This document shows positions 1 through 6,545 of a stretch of DNA of 19,819 nucleotides, piece after piece. The DNA lies in assembly GCA_002378665.1 (NCBI GenBank), contig DFSO01000055.1, positions 4,716-24,534 of the forward strand, read 5' to 3'. Numbering within the stretch: the first letter of the stretch is position 1; every line of letters begins with the position of its first letter. Source of the stretch: Loktanella sp. UBA3435 (lineage in GTDB: Bacteria; Pseudomonadota; Alphaproteobacteria; Rhodobacterales; Rhodobacteraceae). A model generated the notes under the pieces. It made no database searches. It saw nothing but the letters and a program-made list of their open reading frames with translations, and was not told where the DNA came from. A program made the translations under genes and the position numbers.

Positions 1-427
1 CGGTGATGATGTTATCAATGGCGACGGCGACAACGATGCTATTCGTGGCGGTGGTGGCAATGACGATATCTCTGGCGGCGATGGCAAAGACAACCTCTTT
101 GGCGATAGCGGCGATGATGTCATCAATGGCGACGACGGCAACGACAAACTGACAGGCGGCACTGGAAATGACACCATGACTGGTGGCGCGGGTGCGGATA
201 ATTTCTATTTTGTCTCTGGTGACGGCCAAGACGTTATCACCGACTTTGAGATAGGCATTGATACCATTACGATCGATGGTCTCGCGCTTGATGTATGGCT
301 TGACGGCGCAAATTGGAGCGTCGTCTCTGCATCGGAAACGACCTTCAGCGTCACGTCGCTCAGCGGCGACGCACTCACTTTGGAAAATGTTGACGGCCTC
401 GCGCTTTTTAATAACTTCTTGTTTTAA
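1..427 (+). CDS. RTX calcium-binding repeat protein, C-terminal end (5' partial)
   Basis: The reading frame is open from the left edge (first full codon at base 2) to TAA at 425-427, about 141 residues. It opens with eight consecutive nine-residue RTX repeats of the GGxGxDxux type (for example GNDKLTGGT, GNDTMTGGA). These are the calcium-binding parallel beta-roll found in secreted hemolysin- and serralysin-type proteins. The roll runs into a cap segment (ADNFYFVSGDGQDVITDF) and a hydrophobic end, LFNNFLF. In this family the C-terminus carries the uncleaved signal for a type I (ABC/MFP/TolC) secretion system, so the protein is expected to be exported and to fold in extracellular calcium. The first four visible nonads and the next four form a 108-bp duplication (bases 2-36 resemble 110-144). 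The effector or enzymatic part lies outside the window, so the activity is unknown. Confidence 0.9.
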   Translation, partial: GDDVINGDGDNDAIRGGGGNDDISGGDGKDNLFGDSGDDVINGDDGNDKLTGGTGNDTMTGGAGADNFYFVSGDGQDVITDFEIGIDTITIDGLALDVWLDGANWSVVSASETTFSVTSLSGDALTLENVDGLALFNNFLF

Positions 428-469
428 TACCTTTTTGTATCTTTGATAGCGCGATCTGAGTGACGTCAT

Positions 470-508
470 AAATCAGCCCCGCGGCCTTCGCGAGGCTGAT
501 TTCTTTTT
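470..508 (+). terminator. Rho-independent terminator between the RTX gene and clpB
   Basis: A perfect 9-bp stem pairs AAATCAGCC (470-478) with GGCTGATTT (494-502). It continues inward as CGCG/CGCG (480-483 with 489-492) around a GCCTT loop, and a T-rich tail runs to 508. It lies 43 bp after the RTX stop and 18 bp beyond the clpB stop. Because A residues flank the other side, it may serve both convergent genes. Confidence 0.8.
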
Positions 509-525
509 GACTTACGAGTTTGTGC

Positions 526-3138
526 TTAATGAACAATCGTCTTTTCTGGCTCGGGCCTCTGGGTTTTCGACACGCGATCCCCCACGATCAACCCGTCAGG
601 CCCAGCGCTGATACTCACCGTTGCCCCGTCCAAAACATCACCGCCCAAGATCATCTCGGCCAAGGGGTCTTGCACGGCACGTTGAATCACGCGCTTGAGC
701 GGACGCGCACCAAACACAGGGTCATAGCCTTCGTCAGCGAGCCACTTATGTGCACCGTCAGTCAGGTCCAACTTGATCTCACGCGAAGCCAGACGCTTCA
801 TCAACAGACCCAGCTGAATATCCACGATACCAGCCATATCCTCGCGGGCCAGACGGTCAAAGATGATCGTCTCGTCCAAACGGTTGAGGAACTCTGGACG
901 GAAGTGTCCACGCACGGCCTCCATCACATCGCGCTTCGCCTCAGAGGCATCCGCCCCATCTGGCAAATTGCTTAGAGCCTGAGCGCCTAGGTTCGACGTC
1001 AAAATGATCAGCGTTTGCTTGAACGAGACCATCCGCCCCTGACCATCGGTCAAGATGCCGTCGTCCAGAACCTGCAAAAGCACGTTGAACACATCAGGGT
1101 GCGCCTTCTCGACCTCGTCGAACAAGACAACCTGATATGGGCGCCTACGCACGGCTTCGGTCAGAACACCGCCTTCGTCATAACCGACGTAACCTGGAGG
1201 GGCACCAATCAAACGGGACACCGAATGCTTCTCCATGAACTCTGACATATCAATACGAACCATCGCACTGTCATCGTCGAACAGATATTCGGCGACAGCT
1301 TTGGTCAACTCGGTTTTACCAACACCTGTTGGCCCAAGGAACAGGAACGACCCAAGCGGGCGGTTCTCGTCATTAAGACCTGCTCGCGCACGGCGCACGG
1401 CATTGGCTACGGCTTTCACCGCAGATTTCTGACCGATCACACGCTTGCCCAACTCGTCTTCCATGCGCAGCAGTTTGTCGCGCTCGCCTTCCAACATCTT
1501 GGACGTCGGCACGCCTGTCCAGCGCTCGACCACTTGCGCGATCTGCTCTGGACGCACCGCCTCTTCGACCATCAGGTCATCTGACCCTTCCGCCTCTGAC
1601 AGTTTACGCTCCAACTCTGGGATAACGCCGTAGGACAGCTCTCCAGCTTTCGCCAGATTGCCCTCCCGCTTTGCGATATCCAGTTCAGCACGCGCACGGT
1701 CGAGATGCTCTTTCATCTCGCGCGAACCTTCCAGCTTGTCACGCTCGGCCTGCCATTTCGCTGTCATCTCGGCGGCACGCTCTTGCAGGTTGGCCAACTC
1801 TTCTTCCAATTTCCCCAAACGGGTCTTGGAAGCAGCGTCATCCTCTTTCTTGAGCGCCTCGGCCTCGATCTGCAGCTGCAAGATCGACCGATCAAGCGCG
1901 TCCAGTTCTTCTGGCTTGCTGTCGACTTCCATACGCAGACGCGACGCGGCCTCATCCACGAGGTCAATCGCCTTATCAGGCAAGAACCGATCCGTGATGT
2001 AACGATGCGACAATGTCGCCGCCGCCACCAAGGCGCTATCGGAAATCCGCACACCGTGGTGCATCTCGTATTTGTCCTTGATCCCACGCAGAATGCTGAT
2101 CGTGTCCGAAACCGTTGGCTCCTCAACAACAATCGGTTGGAAACGACGGGCAAGGGCCGCGTCCTTTTCCACATACTTGCGGTATTCGTCCAAGGTCGTC
2201 GCACCGATACAGTGCAACTCGCCACGGGCCAGCGCAGGTTTGATCAGGTTGGCGGCATCCATCGCGCCGTCAGCCTTACCCGCGCCCACAAGCGTATGCA
2301 TTTCGTCGATGAACAAGATGATCTCGCCAGCGGCAGATTCGATTTCCTTGAGGATCGCTTTCAAGCGCTCTTCAAACTCGCCACGGTATTTTGCACCCGC
2401 AATCAAAGCCCCCATATCCAGCGCCATCAGCTTTTTGTTGCGCAGGCTTTCAGGCACGTCGCCATTGACGATGCGCAGGGCAAGTCCCTCGGCAATCGCG
2501 GTTTTACCAACACCGGGTTCACCAATCAGAACAGGGTTATTCTTTGTGCGGCGGGACAGAACCTGCATCGCACGGCGAATTTCCTCGTCGCGGCCAATGA
2601 TAGGGTCGATTTTGCCTTGCTCGGCAGCCTCGGTCAGGTCGCGGGCATATTTCGCCAACGCATCATAACCATCTTCCGCAGAAGCACTATCGGCAGTGCG
2701 CCCCTTGCGGATGTCATTGATCGCAGCGTTCAGCCCTTGAGCCGTGACCTTACCTGCGTCAAGCGCATCTTTCGCCTTCGATTTGACCATCGCGAGCGCC
2801 ATAAGCAGACGCTCGACAGGCACAAAACTATCGCCCACTTTCTTGGCCAGCTCTTCGGCTTCGGCCACAACCTTGCCAGTTGTGCCGTCGAGATACACTT
2901 GGGACGCATCGCCAGACACTTTGGCGATTTTCGACACGGCAAGGTCAACCGCCATGCGTACAGCAGCAGCATCGCCACCCCCACGTGTGATCAGATTGGC
3001 GGCCAAACCTTGGTCGTCATCCATCAACGCTTTGAGCAAGTGTTCAGGCGCAAGCCGCTGGTGGCTTTCGCGTGTTGCGATCGTCTGTGCAGCCTGCATA
3101 AAGCCGCGCGACCGCTCGGTGAATTTATCTAAATTCAT
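526..3138 (-). CDS. clpB: ATP-dependent disaggregase chaperone ClpB
   Basis: 870 residues, close to the usual 857-870 for ClpB/Hsp104. This cytoplasmic hexameric AAA+ machine, working with DnaK/DnaJ/GrpE, threads proteins out of heat-induced aggregates. Visible in order: an N-terminal Clp repeat domain (about 1-145); AAA1 with Walker A GEPGVGKT at 206-213 and Walker B ILFIDEMHTLVGAG; the long coiled-coil middle domain (about 400-530, rich in E/K/R), which separates ClpB from ClpA and ClpC; and AAA2 with Walker A GPTGVGKT at 602-609 and Walker B VVLFDEVEKAHPDV. No ClpP-binding IGL/IGF-type loop stands out, as expected for a disaggregase. The start at 3138 is supported by AAGGAG on the minus strand six bases upstream. 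A heat-shock sigma-type promoter lies about 75-105 bp upstream (separate entry). Monocistronic by position. Confidence 0.98.
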   Translation of the reverse strand: MNLDKFTERSRGFMQAAQTIATRESHQRLAPEHLLKALMDDDQGLAANLITRGGGDAAAVRMAVDLAVSKIAKVSGDASQVYLDGTTGKVVAEAEELAKKVGDSFVPVERLLMALAMVKSKAKDALDAGKVTAQGLNAAINDIRKGRTADSASAEDGYDALAKYARDLTEAAEQGKIDPIIGRDEEIRRAMQVLSRRTKNNPVLIGEPGVGKTAIAEGLALRIVNGDVPESLRNKKLMALDMGALIAGAKYRGEFEERLKAILKEIESAAGEIILFIDEMHTLVGAGKADGAMDAANLIKPALARGELHCIGATTLDEYRKYVEKDAALARRFQPIVVEEPTVSDTISILRGIKDKYEMHHGVRISDSALVAAATLSHRYITDRFLPDKAIDLVDEAASRLRMEVDSKPEELDALDRSILQLQIEAEALKKEDDAASKTRLGKLEEELANLQERAAEMTAKWQAERDKLEGSREMKEHLDRARAELDIAKREGNLAKAGELSYGVIPELERKLSEAEGSDDLMVEEAVRPEQIAQVVERWTGVPTSKMLEGERDKLLRMEDELGKRVIGQKSAVKAVANAVRRARAGLNDENRPLGSFLFLGPTGVGKTELTKAVAEYLFDDDSAMVRIDMSEFMEKHSVSRLIGAPPGYVGYDEGGVLTEAVRRRPYQVVLFDEVEKAHPDVFNVLLQVLDDGILTDGQGRMVSFKQTLIILTSNLGAQALSNLPDGADASEAKRDVMEAVRGHFRPEFLNRLDETIIFDRLAREDMAGIVDIQLGLLMKRLASREIKLDLTDGAHKWLADEGYDPVFGARPLKRVIQRAVQDPLAEMILGGDVLDGATVSISAGPDGLIVGDRVSKTQRPEPEKTIVH

Positions 3139-3212
3139 GGGTCTCTCCTTTTAAAGCACCCGTGCGTGACGCGCCCGATTGTTCGGCACACGCCCTCTTT
3201 GGGCCTGTTCTA

Positions 3213-3242
3213 TAAATGGGGTGGCGGATCGCCGCTTGCAAG
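3213..3242 (-). promoter_or_regulatory. Sigma-32 (RpoH)-type heat-shock promoter for clpB
   Basis: Reading the minus strand, CTTGCAA (3242-3236) is followed after 14 bp by CCCCATTTA (3221-3213). The RpoH consensus is CTTGAAA, 11-16 bp, CCCCATnT; the alphaproteobacterial form is CTTG-N17/18-CYTATnT. The -35 differs from the E. coli consensus at one base and the -10 core is intact. Position and orientation fit clpB, leaving a 5' UTR of roughly 65 nt. Confidence 0.75.
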
Positions 3243-3261
3243 GTGCCTCAATGCTGGAAAG

Positions 3262-3286
3262 GGGGAACACAAGCCATAAGTTCCCC
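3262..3286. promoter_or_regulatory. 25-bp interrupted palindrome GGGGAAC-N11-GTTCCCC
   Basis: Perfect 7-bp arms (3262-3268 and 3280-3286) flank an 11-bp spacer in the divergent region between clpB and the 52-aa ORF, just upstream of the clpB -35. It could be a repressor operator or an RNA hairpin. It does not match CIRCE (TTAGCACTC-N9-GAGTGCTAA) or the alphaproteobacterial LexA box (GTTC-N7-GTTC). No T-run follows it, so a terminator is unlikely. Confidence 0.35.
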
Positions 3287-3338
3287 AAGTCATTTCCTTC
3301 AGACCTGCGCATACAGAGTAACACGGAAGGGGATGTTT

Positions 3339-3497
3339 ATGATTATGACAGATAACGAGAAAACGACTAAGACGCCTGCAAAGAATGGGGCCGATCTGCG
3401 CGATTCCATCGTGCAACGCCTTAAGGCGCATGATGCCGCGATCAAGTCGACGCTAACATCAGAGACGCCCAAGACGACGCCCTCGAAAAACCAGTAA
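3339..3497 (+). CDS. Small hypothetical protein (52 aa)
   Basis: I do not recognise this protein. It would be a 52-residue, soluble, Lys/Thr-rich polypeptide without Cys or Trp: a charged N-terminal tail (TDNEKTTKTPAKNG), one predicted amphipathic helix (about LRDSIVQRLKAHDAAIKSTL), and a Thr/Pro/Lys-rich tail. GGAAGG (3325-3330) sits 8 bp before the ATG at 3339. An in-frame ATG at 3333 is only 2 bp from that Shine-Dalgarno, and one at 3345 is 14 bp away, so 3339 is the best start. The frame stays open upstream to 3216 without composition typical of coding sequence. The transcript would continue through three hairpins to the terminator at 3583-3614. A genuine small gene is likely because of the ribosome-binding site and terminator, but homology is untested. 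Confidence 0.55.
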   Translation: MIMTDNEKTTKTPAKNGADLRDSIVQRLKAHDAAIKSTLTSETPKTTPSKNQ

Positions 3498-3514
3498 CAA
3501 GTGTTCCCAAGTAT

Positions 3515-3614
3515 CCTTGGCGTTTTTCTTCCCCAGTTTTTCGCCAAGGAGTTCTGGTGCTGTCGTCACCGTGAACCTTAAGACGCGGCTGCTCCCAATG
3601 CAGTCGCGTTTTTT
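3515..3614 (+). ncRNA. Candidate structured 3' UTR or small RNA (three consecutive hairpins)
   Basis: Three hairpins follow one another. The first is CCTTGGCG (3515-3522) with CGCCAAGG (3542-3549), 8 bp perfect with a 19-nt loop. The second is GTTC-T-GGTG (3551-3559) with CACC-GT-GAAC (3567-3576). The third is the terminator stem (3583-3592 with 3600-3609) followed by six Ts. No ORF explains the spacing. It may be the 3' UTR of the 52-aa gene, an RNA processed from that UTR, or an independently transcribed sRNA. No promoter was identified inside it, and it matches no RNA family I recognise. Confidence 0.4.
3583..3614 (+). terminator. Strong rho-independent terminator upstream of pyrF
   Basis: ACGCGGCTGC (3583-3592) pairs with GCAGTCGCGT (3600-3609), 10 bp with one G-T wobble. 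The loop is TCCCAAT, followed directly by a six-T run (3609-3614). It isolates pyrF from upstream transcription and ends the transcript of the 52-aa ORF. Confidence 0.85.
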
Positions 3615-3677
3615 GCTTGTGTTGCGCTGGGTCGCGGCAAGCGTTAGACCGCCTCAAATCAAAATGGAGTGCGCCCA

Positions 3678-4382
3678 ATGTCCGATGACCGCCTGATTGT
3701 TGCCCTTGATGTCCCCAATGTTCTGGCTGGTATGGATCTTGCCACGCGCCTTGGTGATGCGGTGTCATTTTATAAGATCGGGTTGGGTATGTTGACGGGC
3801 GGTGGCTTGGCCCTCGCCAATGAATTGAAGGTCGAGCACGGCAAAAAGATTTTCCTCGACATGAAGTTCTTTGACATTGGCGCGACCGTTGAGGCCGCCG
3901 TGCGCGGTGTGGCGCAATTCGATCTCGATCTGCTGACCGTGCATGGTGACCCGCATGTTGTCCGCGCCGCCCGCGAGGGTGCTGCAGGGTCTCACATGAA
4001 GATTCTCGCGGTGACGATCCTGACGTCGCTTGACCGTGACGATCTTGATGCATCCCTGATCAAAGCGGGCAATATCACCGATCTGGTACAAGAACGCGCA
4101 GGTCGTGCGCTAGAGGCTGGTGCGGATGGCGTGATCGCCTCCCCGCAAGAGGCCGCCTTGATCCGCGCCCTGCCCGAAGCCAAAGGCAAGCTGATCGTGA
4201 CACCCGGTGTACGCCCTGTTGGTACTGCGCTTGGAGATCAAAAGCGGGTTGCGACACCTGCACAAGCCATCGCAGACGGCGTAGACCATATCGTCGTGGG
4301 TCGCCCGATCTGGCAAGCCGCCGATCCACGTGCTGCCGCATTGGCAATCACAGCGGAAATGGCCTCCTCACAGAAATCCTGA
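3678..4382 (+). CDS. pyrF: Orotidine 5'-phosphate decarboxylase (PyrF)
   Basis: 234 residues, the usual size of the bacterial single-domain TIM-barrel enzyme. It catalyses the last step of de novo UMP synthesis, decarboxylation of OMP, in the cytosol as a dimer. The catalytic Asp-x-Lys-x-x-Asp array is present as DMKFFD at 61-66 (D61, K63, D66). The phosphate-binding motifs PGVRP (176-180) and VGRPI (207-211) are intact, and LIVALDVPN near the N-terminus fits strand 1. The ATG at 3678 is preferred because GGAG (3666-3669) lies 8 bp upstream; an in-frame GTG at 3669 overlaps that site. A weak sigma-70-like pair, TTGCGC (3622-3627)-N17-TAGACC (3645-3650), lies between the upstream terminator and the gene. 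Probably transcribed alone or with the following 62-aa ORF. Confidence 0.97.
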   Translation: MSDDRLIVALDVPNVLAGMDLATRLGDAVSFYKIGLGMLTGGGLALANELKVEHGKKIFLDMKFFDIGATVEAAVRGVAQFDLDLLTVHGDPHVVRAAREGAAGSHMKILAVTILTSLDRDDLDASLIKAGNITDLVQERAGRALEAGADGVIASPQEAALIRALPEAKGKLIVTPGVRPVGTALGDQKRVATPAQAIADGVDHIVVGRPIWQAADPRAAALAITAEMASSQKS

Positions 4383-4474
4383 GTTTTCTCACATCACCGT
4401 GAAGAAACGTTTGAGAAACTTTTCCTCCCTAACTTCGTGACTACATCACTGAGTGAAGAGGAAAGGATTCGGTC

Positions 4475-4663
4475 ATGCGTATCAACAACCTGCGATACAA
4501 CGCCAGTTCTGGCGCGTTTGAGGCATCCGTTGACATTCAACGCGATGGTCGGATGTTCCGCTACCCTTGTGAATTATTTGCGCCGCAAACCATGGAGCCC
4601 GCATCTATCGCGGCTGGCTTGGCTGCGCGCGCGCTTCGGATGTCGGATACGGCGCGCGGATAA
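4475..4663 (+). CDS. Small hypothetical protein (62 aa)
   Basis: I cannot assign this protein to a family. It would have 62 residues: an N-terminal stretch of alternating polar and hydrophobic residues (FEASVDIQRDGRMFRYPCEL) that looks like a beta-hairpin or small beta-sheet, and a C-terminal helix rich in Ala/Leu/Arg (SIAAGLAARALRM). One Cys is present, with no signal peptide or membrane segment. GAGGAAAGG lies 9 bp upstream of the ATG. It sits 92 bp after pyrF in the same orientation; the gap holds an 11-bp dyad TCACT-G-AGTGA (4446-4456) next to the ribosome-binding site. Codon use resembles the neighbours. It is likely a real gene of unknown role. Confidence 0.7.
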   Translation: MRINNLRYNASSGAFEASVDIQRDGRMFRYPCELFAPQTMEPASIAAGLAARALRMSDTARG

Positions 4664-4737
4664 CCGCATCGCCGCAGCTGCGCCGCCTTGGCATTTCCCC
4701 CCGTGTCAGGGCGGCGATCAGCAAAACGTAAACTGCC

Positions 4738-4798
4738 GATCAAGATCGTTTCGCCTGCCTCTGTCCCCATACAGAACGAAACAGTCCCAATCTTGATC
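4738..4798 (+). ncRNA. Candidate structured RNA: long interrupted stem-loop
   Basis: GATCAAGAT (4738-4746) pairs with ATCTTGATC (4790-4798), GTTTCG (4748-4753) with CGAAAC (4777-4782), and CTGT (4761-4764) with ACAG (4771-4774). This makes a 61-nt nested hairpin of three helices with internal loops. It is followed six bases later by a GC-rich terminator. It lies in the 172 bp between the 62-aa ORF and the convergent nfeD-like gene. It could be a stable 3' UTR or a separate sRNA; it is not a family I recognise. Confidence 0.4.
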
Positions 4799-4803
4799 AA
4801 ACT

Positions 4804-4837
4804 GGCCCGCCGCTCCTTGCCGCGGGCCTTTTCTTTT
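4804..4837 (+). terminator. Rho-independent terminator overlapping the 3' end of the nfeD-like gene
   Basis: GGCCCGC (4804-4810) pairs with GCGGGCC (4822-4828), with two further inner G-C pairs. The tail TTTTCTTTT (4829-4837) runs into the stop codon of the convergent gene. It terminates plus-strand transcription from pyrF, the 62-aa gene and the structured RNA. Confidence 0.8.
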
Positions 4838-5108
4838 AGTCGTTGATATCGCGGTCCCAGATTTTGACTGAACCGGCTTTCAGACCAAAGACGCGGCGCA
4901 TCCCAAGATAGGCCGCAAGCGAGAGCAGCGCGAAAACCAGCAACATCGTTGCCAAACCGCCAAGCGGAATGTTGATGAGGATGAGCAAGCCGAGCACAAA
5001 GGCACCAATCGCAAAGCCCAAGAATATGTAACCGGGGGCTAAGACCTCAAGCGTTGCAAGCAACACCGCGCCCGACATCCAAACCCACCATTGCTCCCAA
5101 AGGATCAT
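4836..5108 (-). CDS. Short NfeD-like membrane protein, stomatin partner
   Basis: 90 residues. Two to three hydrophobic segments (about 10-24, 28-46 and 50-68) are followed by a short basic/acidic tail ending VKIWDRDIND. The N-terminal WEQWWVWMSGAVLLATLEVLAPG and GYIFLGFAIGA segments resemble NfeD/YbbJ membrane regions. Genes of this family are commonly paired with SPFH/stomatin genes, and here the two are separated by one base (TGA-T-ATG), with AAAGGAAAG inside the upstream gene as ribosome-binding site. NfeD proteins usually carry a C-terminal OB-fold domain; this one stops about 20 residues after the last helix and appears to lack it. It probably forms a membrane complex with the stomatin homologue. 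Exact function is unknown for the family. Confidence 0.8.
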   Translation of the reverse strand: MILWEQWWVWMSGAVLLATLEVLAPGYIFLGFAIGAFVLGLLILINIPLGGLATMLLVFALLSLAAYLGMRRVFGLKAGSVKIWDRDIND

Positions 5109-5109
5109 A

Positions 5110-5994
5110 TCACTTTCCTTTCAACATCTTGAAGGCATCGCCAAAAGCATCAAGTGCATTGGCAGGCAAAACAATCGTCTGCGACCCAGCGGAAGAGCCT
5201 AGCTTATTCAGTGCTTCGACCTGCTTCAACGCGACCTGATATTGCGCAGCTTCAAGCCCATTCTCCGCAATTGCAGAAGCCACGGCACGTGTCGCGTAAG
5301 CTTCTGCGTCCGCAGAAACACGACGCGCCTTGGCCGCTTGCTCGGCGGCGTATAGCTCCGCATCGGCGTTCAATTCGACCGCACGCTTTGTGCCTTCGGC
5401 CTCGGTCACCTGCGCACGACGCGCACGTTCGGCGTTCAACTGCTGCAACATCGCGTTGCGGGTTGCCTGATCCAAGTTCACGTCCAAAATCTCGGCTCGC
5501 GTCACCTCGATACCCCAGTCATCCACCTGCTGGGCCACCTGATCGCGCACAGCCCCGATCAGTCGCGAACGGTTCGCTTGCACTTGGTCAAGCTCCATGC
5601 GGCCAATCTCGGATCGCACGATACCAGCAACAGTCGTGGAAATCGCAGCATCCACATCACGGATACGGTAAACCGTCTTTTCAGGCTCGATAATGCGGTA
5701 AAACACGGATGTTTCGACCTGCACCAGCACGTTGTCCGATGTAATCGCATCCTGTGACATCGCAGGCAATTGGCGCTCCAGCACCGACACCTTGTGACGG
5801 ACGCGGTCAAGAAAAGGCACGATAAAATTGATGCCTGGGCCAAGCACCGCGTGCAGACGACCAAGCCTCTCAACGACATACTTTTGGCTTTGCGGCACGA
5901 TCCGCACGCCAGCCATGATGCAGATGATGATAAAAACCGCGAGCACGAGAAAGAGAATATTCGCGCCGAGAAATTCCGAAAAAACTTGTTCCAT
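5110..5994 (-). CDS. qmcA: SPFH/stomatin (band 7) family protein, QmcA-like
   Basis: 294 residues. An N-terminal membrane anchor (about 10-30) is followed by a band-7/SPFH domain: RIVPQSQKYVVERLGR, LGPGINFIVPFLD, and VETSVFYRIIEPEKTVYRI. Next come the characteristic Ala/Glu/Arg-rich coiled-coil stretch (ERARRAQVTEAEG to about residue 260) and a C-terminal hydrophobic segment, IVLPANALDAFGDAF. This architecture matches E. coli QmcA and bacterial stomatins, which form large ring-like assemblies linked to membrane microdomains and protease control. GGGAGG lies about 9 bp upstream of the ATG at 5994. It is the first gene of a tight pair with the NfeD-like gene downstream. The Nudix gene ends 62 bp upstream on the same strand and may belong to the same transcript. 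Confidence 0.93.
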   Translation of the reverse strand: MEQVFSEFLGANILFLVLAVFIIICIMAGVRIVPQSQKYVVERLGRLHAVLGPGINFIVPFLDRVRHKVSVLERQLPAMSQDAITSDNVLVQVETSVFYRIIEPEKTVYRIRDVDAAISTTVAGIVRSEIGRMELDQVQANRSRLIGAVRDQVAQQVDDWGIEVTRAEILDVNLDQATRNAMLQQLNAERARRAQVTEAEGTKRAVELNADAELYAAEQAAKARRVSADAEAYATRAVASAIAENGLEAAQYQVALKQVEALNKLGSSAGSQTIVLPANALDAFGDAFKMLKGK

Positions 5995-6056
5995 AGTGAA
6001 ATACCTCCCTAAAACTTGCCAGATAGATATGGAGTCAAACGGTCCGCTGCAACGGC

Positions 6057-6494
6057 TTATGCGGTGAAATCAACGGAAGCCCCTGTTGCAAGCCAATCAC
6101 GCAGACGCGATGCAAATGCAGGAACAACCCGATCGAGCGCGAGAAAGGCTTCCAAATCCATCAATCGCCATTCCTGCCCTTCGTCACCAAAAACGATATC
6201 CTTCTCGGTGCCTGCGGGCATATGGGCAATATAGAAATACCCATGTCGGTGTGGATCGTTTGCCGACGGATACCGCCGGCTCCAAACAATCGCCTCGGCT
6301 GGAATCGTCAACCCGACCTCCTCCATTACCTCTCGATTCAGTGTCTGTAATGGGGTTTCAATGCCTTCACGCCCACCACCGGGTAAATCCCAGACGTTTG
6401 GAAACGGGATATGGGCAAAGTCATCACGCAGCGTGACGAGCAGTTTCCCACCGATAAAAAGTGCGACCTTGGCGCCGTGAAAGTCATTTTCCAT
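6057..6494 (-). CDS. Nudix hydrolase
   Basis: 145 residues, a single Nudix domain. The full Nudix box Gx5Ex7REUxEExGU is present: G40, E46, then REVMEEVGL at 54-62. These residues bind the divalent metal and hydrolyse nucleoside-diphosphate-linked substrates. NVWDLPGG before the box is typical of MutT-like members that sanitise or recycle nucleotides; the true substrate cannot be told from sequence. The start at 6494 is preceded by AAGGTGG on the minus strand about 6 bp upstream. It is divergent from dinB with only 51 bp between start codons, so their promoters must overlap. Nudix and DinB both relate to damaged nucleotides, but that link is only suggestive. Confidence 0.92.
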   Translation of the reverse strand: MENDFHGAKVALFIGGKLLVTLRDDFAHIPFPNVWDLPGGGREGIETPLQTLNREVMEEVGLTIPAEAIVWSRRYPSANDPHRHGYFYIAHMPAGTEKDIVFGDEGQEWRLMDLEAFLALDRVVPAFASRLRDWLATGASVDFTA

Positions 6495-6510
6495 GTCGCC
6501 ACCTTAATCG

Positions 6511-6539
6511 TTGTAGCCCCCCTTCGCGCCCCTTATCTT
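6511..6539 (+). promoter_or_regulatory. Candidate promoter for dinB giving a leaderless mRNA
   Basis: TTGTAG (6511-6516), a 17-bp spacer, then TATCTT (6534-6539), four of six matches to TATAAT. Only six bases separate it from the dinB ATG at 6546, so transcription would start at or next to the start codon. No Shine-Dalgarno lies upstream of that ATG (the sequence is TTATCTTGACCCC), which agrees with a leaderless message. Confidence 0.4.
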
Positions 6540-6545
6540 GACCCC

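Noticed and set aside
1705..3132. 475-codon open frame antisense to clpB
   Set aside because: It mirrors the clpB coding frame (codon bias keeps the opposite strand open), has no ribosome-binding site, and its translation shows no recognisable domains.
3669..3677. GTG start for pyrF
   Set aside because: It overlaps the GGAG ribosome-binding site that correctly serves the ATG at 3678.
6495..6545. LexA (SOS) box at dinB
   Set aside because: No GTTC-N7-GTTC or GAAC-N7-GAAC in the intergenic region.
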